Shown here in pieces: positions 55,822-64,000 of a DNA stretch of 64,000 nucleotides. Each line of letters opens with the position of its first letter. Position 1 is the first letter of the stretch. The DNA is from Catenaria anguillulae PL171 (lineage: Eukaryota; Blastocladiomycota; Blastocladiomycetes; Blastocladiales; Catenariaceae): the NCBI GenBank assembly GCA_002102555.1, contig MCFL01000037.1, positions 62,001 through 126,000 of the forward strand, in the 5' to 3' direction. The position numbers and the translations under genes were made by a program. Under the pieces are notes generated by a model, which had not been told where the DNA came from, did not search any database, and saw nothing but the letters and a program-made list of their open reading frames with translations.

Positions 55822-58734
55822 ATGATTCCGCCCTCCTCAGCTGCATCCATGTCTTCTGCTTCGAACCCATCGACTGCGATTGCGCTCAACCATCCCGCCA
55901 TGACCGATCAGCATGTCTCCTTTCCCTCGAACCAACAGCAGCAGATGACCGCCATTTACCAAAATCAACACCCGCCAAGCTCTCACTCATCATCGCAGCT
56001 TGAACCCGTCGCGTTTTCAGCTTCCTTTGCCCATTCGAGCACGTTTCCAAGGTTTGATTACGGTGAGGACGACGACGAGGATGACAATTTGTCTAGCTGC
56101 AGTGGATCCGACGACAGCGACGAGGATCTGCCTGTTGCGGAAACTCAGGCCCGTGCCAAATGGCGGCGCGCCGGTCCAGCCACGTCGTCGGCGGCGGCTA
56201 CCGCATCAGGTACCACGTCGGCGGCGTCATCGGCAGCGCCGACGCCCCAAGTTCCGGGCAACAACTCTTCATTTTCTGCATCGTATCATCCAATGCCCGG
56301 TGCTACCGTGCTTGGTCCTGTTCATGCTGCACCTACCCCGGACCCCGCGCTCATCGCGCAAGCCAACCTGGCCGCCGTTGCTGCGCTCCAGACTGCGACG
56401 AAACCTGCCGATGGCACTCGGCCGACCAAGGGCAAGAAACGTCCTCGCAAGCAGTATGTTAATTTCCTGGTTGAATTGTGGCGGCTGGTCTTTGTGCCGC
56501 CGTTGGCATTGCCGGTCATGCTTGGCACCAGAGTTGGAAAAATTCTTTGGGAGTTACGTGCGGCTTAGCTCTGAGCGCACATGCCCAAAGGAATTGCGCC
56601 ATGTCTCAAACCGCTGAGCGTCCCATGATCTTCCCGCCGCAACCCGCTGTCTCGGCTGATTCTTGTTTTGCCTGTAGGGCATCTCGACCGCGAGTCGATG
56701 AAGAAACCAAACGCAAGAGTACGCCCGATCGTTTTTTTCTCGCAGTTGCGCCTCTCATTTTTTCCGAGATCGTTTCTGGTGACTTTCGATGCGCCATCAT
56801 CGTTTCAAATCTGGTCATTCGGATCATCACGTTTGGCTGCTCACATGCACCACCCAATATCCGTTCCGATCCTGTGACTTCATCCTTTCATTGCCTCCTT
56901 GCCGATTCACACTACCGTTGTTGCGGTTTCTTCTCGACTCTTAACATTATTTTGTTTATGGCGTCTCGATCACTCGACTTGGGCTTGATTGGCGGCATGA
57001 CTCCAAGTGAAACATTCACTTTGACGCGTCACGCCGATCCAATTTGTCCGCTCGAAACGCTTGCCTTTTGCATGCCTTTTGCCTGTGTCCCCTGGATCAG
57101 CGCGGTGGTTCTCTTCGATACTATCCACTCGTTTGCCATTGCGAATTCTTCTTGTGCCTGCCCTGAATCGCGTGTTCGAGACTGTCGCGCGGTCGTCGAC
57201 GTATTGCCCTCCCCACCCATCACTACAAACCTGCGGCTAACCAAAACACACCGCCGCACCGTCCGTTCCCGCAGTGCATATTCAAACCGAAAAGAACCGC
57301 CGGGCGTTCATGAACACTATTTACGATCACGTCGACCGCGAGCTGCCGCCGGTGTCAAACCCCAACTCGACAAAGCGTCCACCGAAGCTCAACATTTTGC
57401 AGCGCGCTCTCGAGTACATTCGCGATCTCAAGGCTGCCCACAGCACCCTGGCGCAAGAACTTACCGTGCTTCGCATGACTGTCGCTCAATACCAATACCA
57501 GCATCACAATGCGTCCCCATTGCAGCTCCATTACCCTCAACAGCAACATGCGCAAGTCCTGTCGCCGGCGGCAGCCGCATTTCCACCCGACGCGCTGGTC
57601 GGCTCACCCGTGGGTTTTGCGGGGCAATTGCCGGGACCAGTGCAGTTGGTTCCGCCGCAATCCGACCAACAACAACAACAGCCACGTCAGAGCGGGCAGC
57701 AGCAGATTCAGCAACAAGCTCCTCCAGCTTTCGCGCATACCCGGTCACCGTCGGCTGCGTCTGGATCCGGCTTCATTCATGGTAATCACCACATTTCGGT
57801 CTTGCAAAACCCAACGCCGGGCACTACGCCTACCATTCAGCATTCGCAGCATCCTCACTCGAACCTACCAACCCGGACCAACTCAAATAACTCGGTATCC
57901 AGCGTCGGCTTGGGCAATACTCACATGACCACCGGCCCGCCGTCCAGCAGTGCTTCAAGCAGTCTCAACGTCATTACGTCGTCAGTCGACCACGCCAATA
58001 CGTCTGCATCCCACCAGTTCTCCGCCTTGTTTCCATCTTCATCGTTTGACGACGTTGCGACGGTTGCCGGGAGCCAGTCGAGTCACGCTAACCATTCCGG
58101 GTTCCACGTCCTTGGTTCGCCATCTTCGTCCTCCTCCGTTGGCCCATCGCCAGGCACCGCGGGTGTTCCAACTATCGACACGTCACTCTTGTTCTCGAGC
58201 TTTGGCTTGTCGCCTCCACAAGGCGCTGCGATTGCTGGTGCGGGCGCCGATCGTCAAGTCAACATGACCGAATCCAACATTGACCTTGCCTCGGCATCCA
58301 CCATGGTCTCGCAACCCAACTCGGCGTCGCCCATGCCTCCACCCACGCCACCCTCGACGGCATCGACAGATCAACCCGAATGGTCTCAACAACAGCAACA
58401 GCCGCAAAGCCAACAGTTATTGCAGATGCCACGCCGTGTTGCGCAACGCCCACCTCACCTCAACCTTCACTCGCTGTCGGCGGCCAACGCGGCCATGGCC
58501 GGCCAACCCATGTCGCCGTTTTGCGCGAGCCCATTTTCGCCCACAGCGCCCGCTCACGCATACTCGCCCGTTGCGGCTGCTGGCGCGGCAGTTGGATTGA
58601 TGTCGCTGGCGACTGCTGCGCAGGGTGGCCAGCAGCAGTTGCATGCCTTGATGCAGCAACAGCAACAGCAACAACAAGTTTCGGCGCACACTCAGGACCA
58701 CCGCGTTGCCAGCGAGAGTAACCATGGTCAGTAA
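55822..58734 (+). CDS. bHLH transcription factor with poly-Gln regions
   Basis: Exons 55822-56453, 56678-56718 (41 nt) and 57275-58734 join in phase; introns are 224 and 556 nt, long for this window. The product is 710 residues. The N-terminal 205 residues are Ser/Gln/Ala-rich with an acidic patch (DYGEDDDEDDN) and end in the basic KGKKRPRKQ. The bHLH spans exon 2 into exon 3: ASRPRVDEETKRKMHIQTEK, NRRAFMNTIYDHVDREL (helix 1) and KLNILQRALEYIRDLKAAHS (helix 2), with a Pro/Asn-rich loop between. The basic region has the H-x3-E-x-x-R arrangement (H..TEKNRR), which favours E-box binding. The last 380 residues are Gln/Ser/Pro-rich, an activation-type region. No specific orthologue assigned. Confidence 0.82.
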
Positions 58735-59202
58735 CCGCAGCACTCTTGACGGTAGTGAGTGTGGATTTCCGAGCGATGGACTGTTGCTCGGGTGTGGGGG
58801 TGAATTGGGGTTCAAGTTCACATACAGGTGGTGTGTTGACAATGGTCACGGACCATGTCTGTTGTGCGGGTGTAAAATGCAGCCGCTTCATTTTGCTTCT
58901 GTTCTTATCGTTCTCGGGAGTGTATCTGTACTTGTATCGTCATTATCATGTTTGCTTGAGTTTCCAAAAGTTGTTGTTGCATGAGAGTTAAGTCGCAGTT
59001 TTGATTACATACGTATTTCATTTCGTTCTCTACTTGAACTAGCATGTACATCTTTATTTATGTCATGCTCTGCTGTGAGAGGGGTCCTTGTTTACCATGT
59101 CAGCAGCAGAAGCTGAGCCGCGTTTAGTCGGTGGTTCTGTATTTCAGACCACTTGCTCGCACTTGGCTCTCGCAACATGACCAAATAGTCAAAACGATCT
59201 TT
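58735..59202. other. Intergenic, convergent 3' ends
   Basis: 3' region of the bHLH gene, then the unique sequence beyond the right duplication arm. Nothing recognised. Confidence 0.5.
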
Positions 59203-60829
59203 TCAGCAGAAAACCTTCTATTACTTAGATATGCGATACTTATCGAGACAAAAATGGGAATGCAACCCAAGCAAGATGGACATGATGAACAAGGAGTGCT
59301 TGTGTGAGGAGATCTGAAAGGGAAATGTACAAAGGAGAAGAATTTGAAGAGAAGCTTTAGAAACCAGCGGGAGCGACAAACGAGGTGACATCGACATCGG
59401 CGTTTTGGAACTGGCCAATGTTGTTGCCCGACGCTTGGTTGGCCTGAATGACGTTGGTTTGGACGTCGCCATTGACGCCCGACGACCACTGGTGGTGGTG
59501 GTTCCAACCGCCAGTGCCGGTTCCCACGGCCGTGACATCGACATCGACGTTTTGGAACTGGTCAATGTTGTTGCCCGAGGCTTGGTTGGCCTGAATCACG
59601 TTGGTTTGCACGTCGCCGTTGGACCAGTGCGACTGCTGGAGGTGGCCCCAGCCGTTGTGACCGGCAAATGCGTCCACGTTGACGTTGGCAGACTGCGACT
59701 GGCCAATGTTGTTGCCCGAAGCTTGGTTGGCCTGGATCACGTTGGTTTGGACGTCGCCGGTGGCGCCCGTCGACGACCAGTGGTGGTTGTAGTGGTGGCC
59801 AGAGTGGCCGACGGCGGTCACGTCCACGTTGGCAAACTGCGACTGGCCAATGTTGTTGCCCGAAGCTTGGTTGGCCTGGATCACATTGGTTTGCACATCG
59901 CCAACGGAGGTGGTTCCGTGGTGGTGGCCGTGGTGCAGGTTGCCCCACGACGAGCCTTGGCCGACGGCAGTCACATCGACATTGAGGTTTTGAGATTGGC
60001 CAATGTTGTTGCCCGATGCCTGGTTGGCCTGAATGATGTTGGTCTGAATGTCGCCAGATGAACCACCATGAGCGTGGTGGCCACTCGAGTGCGAAGCCCA
60101 AGCCTTGCCTGTGGTCGAGGCCACACCCACATCGGCCACTTGGGTCTGGTTGATGTTGTTGCCGCTGGCCTGGTTGGCGCCGATGAAATTGACTTGGACA
60201 TCGCCCACGTTCGGGTTGGCGTTGATCTTGTGCACAAGGGCGTCGACGTTGGTGAATTGCGCTTGGCCAATGTTGTTGCCCGAGGCGGCGTTTTGCTGGA
60301 TCACGTTGAGCTGGACATCTTGGCCGGGTGCAATGCGGCCGAGGGCGGAAGCGTCAATGCCGGTGGAGGAGAACTGGCCAATGCCGTTGCCCGAGGCTTG
60401 GTTGGCTTCAATGAGGTTGATTTGGAGAGGGGAGGACATGGTGATTGATTGGTTGGTTGGGTAAGTCTTGAGTGCGTGTGGGATGTGGATGAGATGGAGA
60501 GTCAGAAAGTGGGAATGGTGGTGGTGGGGATCGGGTCGGTATTTGTACTCTTCTCGTCATGTACACATGCAAGCTCGGAGACAGTCTGTCTCTCAACCTC
60601 ATGCATGCAAGGGAATGGAGCTAAACTTGCGCACACTTTGCGCTCTTGGTTGAAACTTGAGAAAGATGCCAACGGGTTGCGGTTTCTGTTCGCGGCGGTA
60701 AGCACGGTTGCTCCGTTTGTGACGTGACGCGAAGAAACTGCGATTGCGGTTCCCAGCCTCCCAGCCGCAAACTGCATCCACCTGCCTCCACACGACTTGT
60801 TTGCATTTGCCGCATCCATGCATCAAACG
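59203..60829 (-). repeat. Right arm of inverted duplication carrying the N/Q-rich repeat gene
   Basis: Inverted partner of 48871-50351; the arms are separated by about 8.85 kb. It includes the same upstream 390 bases, where the left arm shows a few short insertions/deletions relative to it, and the same 3' flank. No transposase gene or terminal target duplication was seen at the edges. Confidence 0.85.
59357..60439 (-). CDS. Asn/Gln-rich tandem-repeat protein, copy 2 (8 units)
   Basis: Single exon, 360 residues. It is identical in plan to the gene at 49255-50193 apart from a few residues (for example SHWSNG for SHWFNG, TGGWN for TGAWN) and one additional 48-residue unit inserted after unit 4. 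That unit ends in the spacer TAVGHSGHHYNHHWSSTGAT. The start MSSPLQINLIEANQASGNGI and end VTSFVAPAGF are the same. The extra unit shows that the array gains or loses whole units. Both copies keep an open frame and equal flanks, so both are probably expressed. No signal peptide. Confidence 0.85.
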   Translation of the reverse strand: MSSPLQINLIEANQASGNGIGQFSSTGIDASALGRIAPGQDVQLNVIQQNAASGNNIGQAQFTNVDALVHKINANPNVGDVQVNFIGANQASGNNINQTQVADVGVASTTGKAWASHSSGHHAHGGSSGDIQTNIIQANQASGNNIGQSQNLNVDVTAVGQGSSWGNLHHGHHHGTTSVGDVQTNVIQANQASGNNIGQSQFANVDVTAVGHSGHHYNHHWSSTGATGDVQTNVIQANQASGNNIGQSQSANVNVDAFAGHNGWGHLQQSHWSNGDVQTNVIQANQASGNNIDQFQNVDVDVTAVGTGTGGWNHHHQWSSGVNGDVQTNVIQANQASGNNIGQFQNADVDVTSFVAPAGF

Positions 60830-61319
60830 TTATGACTTCTGACCTCAACTACAAACCAGCATTCCATTTCTGCAATTCACGGCAAAATATCCATATAACC
60901 TTCCAATTCGAATTGGAATTCCTACTTGGGCGAAACTATGCATGCGACTGGTGACCACAGATCTAGCAGCAAACGCTCGCGCCACATCCGTTTCGGGCCT
61001 ATTCAGGCTCAACCTTTATCTGTGCTGACGAACTGGGGCAATAGAGTCAATGGGTGCAAATCGTGGCTGGCTTGCATTCTTCATTCATCCCGCCTGCCTC
61101 GGCCACAGCCACATCTCCGGAAACGTACTTGATACTTCCGACCGACCTGGGTCATGGGAATTGGAAGTCAACGCTGGAAGTTCGGAAAGACTGAGCTCTT
61201 CCACATTTGCATTCTTGCATATGACAGACACATCTTTACATAGATTCAACGCAAATGAAGACAGTGAAAGCCAACAATATCAAACGATGACAGAAAACCG
61301 TCGGCAAATTTACAATCAT
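60830..61319. other. Intergenic
   Basis: Between the right duplication arm and the minus-strand coding region. No supported feature. Confidence 0.45.
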
Positions 61320-61819
61320 CTACACATCCAGATCACCACGAGCGCTCACCAAGGAACCGTTCTCCTGCTTCCCACAAAGGATTCGACTCAGCAACCCTAA
61401 TCTGAATCTCCATACGTCATCCTTGTGCAACCATTCAGGCAAGGCCAGATTTCCATCACACGCGCCCGCAACGTTCGCATGCACCCAGTCTGCCAACGCG
61501 GCCCATGCATCCATATCGGATGCATGCCCGGCCGATCCGGTTGCTGTCACTGCCGTGCCGGCATATGCAATCGTTGTTGTCGCAATCCACCAGTGGCTCG
61601 ACCAGGATGACGAAGGTGCAGCAAGGGCCGCAAGGTACAAGTGACACGCAGCGAATGTGAGTTGCATTGCCGCAGACGCGTCGTCAGTCACATGGGCTGT
61701 ATGGGGCGAGTGTGCGTGTTGTCGAGGGCGGAATGGCAAGATTGTGCGAGGTCAGTGAGTGTGGACGCAAGGGTGGATCGGGCAGACTTGTCGGCGGAAG
61801 ATGCGAATGCAAACTGGAT
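61320..61819 (-). CDS. Unrecognised minus-strand exon(s), possibly the 3' part of the next gene
   Basis: Protein-like text starts after a cag acceptor at 61820: IQFAFASSADKSARSTLAST, LTDLAQSCHSALDNTHTRP. Near 61690 the frame changes as if one base were missing and continues MQLTFAACHLYLAALAAPSS, DMDAWAALADWVHANVAGAC and LPEWLHKDDVWRFRLGLLSR to a stop at 61320-61322. A gtgagc donor near 61350 might lead to a further exon instead. If there is no upstream exon, ATG 61667 would give a 115-residue protein with a hydrophobic N-terminus. No domain recognised. Confidence 0.4.
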
Positions 61820-62547
61820 CTGGCGATGCAATCAACATGGACATGCCACATCAGTCAGTCGTTGAGCAACTTTACACGACACGTCGCAGAGGTAGTGGGG
61901 ATGACGGGGGAATGATTGAGGAAGGGAGGACAAAATTGCATACATTCAGACATCATCAATCAATCAAATGGGGACTCACACCGAGGTAGGCAGGTGATCA
62001 ACGCGGTTTGAGCGCAAAAAGAAAGACCCATGGGCGATGGGGCGAGGTCGAGTCAACCGAAAACGGCGGCCGGTGGGATTGAGTGCGTGGGTTGGGTTGT
62101 TCAGATCGGCGGATTGAGCCAAAAAGGTAGAGAGAGCATGGTAAGGAATGTACGGAACGCAAGGGGAAAAGGAGCGATAGCACAAAACCGGCCGGGTTGC
62201 AAGGTAATGGCCACGAAGCCAAAAGCGAGGCACAAATCGTGGGAGGGGCAGAGGAATATGGCACACGAAGTCGACGGCGTCGGCGCAAGAGACGTCAAGA
62301 AAATGAACGGACCAGCCGAACAAGCGAAGCGCCATCAAAGAATCGACCAGCGATTCATGCGAGGACGAGCAAGAACCAGAGGACGGAAGCAATAGAACAA
62401 GAGCAGAGTGTCAATAACGGGTCGAAAACGGAAACAAGAGGGACGCGAATGGAAAAGCAGGAAAACAAAGGAAGTTAGGGAGAAAAGCAAAACGAGACTA
62501 ACCGAGCAAAGGCAATGTACAACAAGAGGAAGAGCATAGGGTAAAAA
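61820..62547. other. Possible long intron or intergenic, purine-rich on the plus strand
   Basis: On the minus strand this is a long C/T-rich stretch between two coding regions of the same orientation. It ends at a cag that opens protein-like text. This would fit an intron of about 700 nt, comparable with the 556-nt intron of the bHLH gene, or a 3' UTR plus promoter. Confidence 0.35.
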
Positions 62548-63999
62548 TCAATAAGAAGGAGGAGTACCGACCTCAGCGCCGTACAAAGCTCGCTTCAAAC
62601 TTTCAGACAGCCTGCGAAACGCGCCAGGCGGTCCCTGGTGCTCATACGCCATGGGCGGCGGCGGTGGGGGTGGGGGTGGGGGAGGTGGCGGGACTCCACC
62701 CGAACCGACCCTAAACGTGCCGATCGACATGGACCCTGAGGGTGCCGTCACAAAGCTCCTGCCACCCACTGTCGCCGGACTCGCCATGTGCCGACCCGAC
62801 GCAACCGTGTTGGCGGCCGCCATCCAGCCGCCCGGCCCGGTCCCTGACGCCGTTCCCGTTCCCGAATCCACGGCCAATGCCACCAAATCCTGCGAGGGAT
62901 GGTACACTAGCGGCGACTGATTGCCCGACCCGGACCGCGACGAGTCTGCGCCAGCGCCAGCGTGATGGCCCTGGTAGTACCCGCCGGCCGCGGGGCGATA
63001 TAAGTGCGCACTGAGGGCAGAGTACACGGTCGCTGTATCCTTTGCCGACCCGGGCGGCTCGTCGTCATCTTCATCCTCGTCATCGTCATACATGTAACTC
63101 GGGCCATGTCCGAGACGCATATGGCCGCCGCGTTCTGACGACGAGACCTCGTCCTCCTCGTCGCCCACGCCGCTCGTTCCGCTCTGCTGCGAATACGAGC
63201 TCAACCTGTGGTGATGTTGGTGATGATGATGATGATACACGCCAGCGCCGGCACCCACGGGCGCAGCATACTCATACGACCTGTCGCCAAGCCCGCCGCC
63301 ATCATCCGAGCTCGCCATGGCCGCCATGCTGGCCGACGACCGGTTGCGCGCATGACCGCGCGGGGGACGCCGCGCACTTGCGCCTCCGCCTCGCGCCATT
63401 GTTCGCGAATCGCCACCGACGGTCGCGGCGCCTGACCGGAAGCTGGCCTCGGCCGGGCGCGCGAGTTTTTGCGCTGCAGCGGCATACGTGCCAAACGGCG
63501 TGGGCGGCGCAGTGGACGGGTTCGAGTGGGAGGCCGAGGGGGTTGGCGGGCTGGCGAGCATGCTTGTATTGATTGCAAGTTGAGGCGCGGCAGGCGAGGG
63601 AGCATCGGCGGCGGCGGCCACCGCCACCGCCGCGGGCACATGTGCGGAATCACCTGCCTGAAGATGGGCGTAGGTGTCGTCGTGCGTGCCGTGGACGGGC
63701 GAAATGACAACTTCGCCAGAGCCGTGGCCGTGGCTATCGCCTGCAAAGTAGCCGGCGGATGGACTAGCCAAGTGGCTCATGGACAGGGACCGAAAATGCG
63801 GTGTAGTGGGGCGGGCCGGTACCGCTTGTATCCGGATGAAACTGGGTCCGCATCGCCGGCGCCGCGATGCGGCCGCCCGTGGTGCTGATGATGATGGTAC
63901 ATGGGCACCGGTGGCGGGGGGACTCGAGGCCTTGGTGCCCATCTTCTGCCTCTGAGTCATAAGTTGACGACGATGCGGACGATTGGGCGCGAACTGCAC
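62548..63999 (-). CDS. Low-complexity protein, 5' end at or beyond the window edge
   Basis: Frame open from the right edge to a stop at 62548 (up to 483 residues; first internal ATGs at about 63960 and 63942). It is Ser/Gly/Ala/His-rich with His runs (VYHHHHHQHHHRL), an acidic run (YDDDEDEDDDEPPG) and a 13-proline run near the end, followed by FRRLSESLKRALYGAE. No folded domain is visible. A gtcggt or ggtact donor just before the stop could splice to the coding region at 61819. Function unknown; the proline run could bind SH3/WW/profilin-type partners. Confidence 0.5.
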   Translation of the reverse strand: MQFAPNRPHRRQLMTQRQKMGTKASSPPATGAHVPSSSAPRAAASRRRRCGPSFIRIQAVPARPTTPHFRSLSMSHLASPSAGYFAGDSHGHGSGEVVISPVHGTHDDTYAHLQAGDSAHVPAAVAVAAAADAPSPAAPQLAINTSMLASPPTPSASHSNPSTAPPTPFGTYAAAAQKLARPAEASFRSGAATVGGDSRTMARGGGASARRPPRGHARNRSSASMAAMASSDDGGGLGDRSYEYAAPVGAGAGVYHHHHHQHHHRLSSYSQQSGTSGVGDEEDEVSSSERGGHMRLGHGPSYMYDDDEDEDDDEPPGSAKDTATVYSALSAHLYRPAAGGYYQGHHAGAGADSSRSGSGNQSPLVYHPSQDLVALAVDSGTGTASGTGPGGWMAAANTVASGRHMASPATVGGRSFVTAPSGSMSIGTFRVGSGGVPPPPPPPPPPPPPMAYEHQGPPGAFRRLSESLKRALYGAEVGTPPSY

Positions 64000-64000
64000 G

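Noticed and set aside
56478-57785. 435-codon open frame overlapping the bHLH gene
   Set aside because: It covers the long intron and runs out of frame across the bHLH exon; its text has no protein character.
48871-60829. Inverted arms as ends of one large transposable element
   Set aside because: The arms contain a gene with its own promoter and 3' flank, the interior holds conserved single-copy-type host genes (Yippee, bHLH), and no transposase or target-site duplication was seen.

Overview
The window is nuclear DNA of a zoosporic fungus, most likely Blastocladiomycota (Catenaria/Allomyces-like). Fungal markers are a Chs7-type chitin synthase chaperone and short GT-AG introns, mostly 40-100 nt. 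Flagellum-linked genes (LCA5/lebercilin-like, SPATA17-like) and a family of repeats built on a 'VLxWWxxSGLxxxYSxxAxDxAS' pattern point to a flagellated lineage. This placement is inferred from content; no marker phylogeny was possible. No rRNA, tRNA, CRISPR, virus-derived element or intact transposon was recognised.

Layout. 0-13.8 kb: 3' part of a BUD22/SRFBP1-like gene; a CDK5RAP1-like tRNA methylthiotransferase (-); an unidentified spliced gene; CHS7 (-); a RasGAP-domain gene; an unknown gene (-); NOP10; and a GLTSCR1-domain gene. 14-21.3 kb: WW-ankyrin gene 1 (-), gamma-tubulin (-), SPATA17-like (+), WW-ankyrin gene 3 (-). 21.5-33.8 kb: RPN10 (-), a DnaQ-fold exonuclease (+), a PhoD-like phosphatase (-), RS-domain paralogue A (+), WW-ankyrin gene 2 (+) and PXMP4 (-). 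34.6-48.2 kb: a Rok1/DDX52 helicase, an S10 carboxypeptidase, an LCA5-like gene (-), SPT5 and RS-domain paralogue B. 48.9-60.8 kb: two near-identical copies, in inverted orientation, of an Asn/Gln-rich tandem-repeat gene flank a Yippee gene (-), a gene-poor stretch and a bHLH gene (+). 61.3-64 kb: two minus-strand coding regions that may belong to one gene.

The housekeeping genes cover tRNA modification, pseudouridylation snoRNP, ribosome assembly, proteasome, transcription elongation, microtubule nucleation and peroxisome. They share no pathway and the order looks like ordinary eukaryotic gene order. The unusual material lies in three lineage-type families present as paralogues here: the N/Q-rich repeat pair, the WW-ankyrin trio, and the RS-domain pair with an unrecognised N-terminal region.

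A second striking pattern is that several otherwise conserved host genes (BUD22-like, CDK5RAP1, RasGAP, SPT5, probably others) need the reading frame restored at one or more points, nearly always as if one base were missing. These are concentrated in the first 8.3 kb. Base-calling error is the simplest explanation, but recent gene decay is not excluded.
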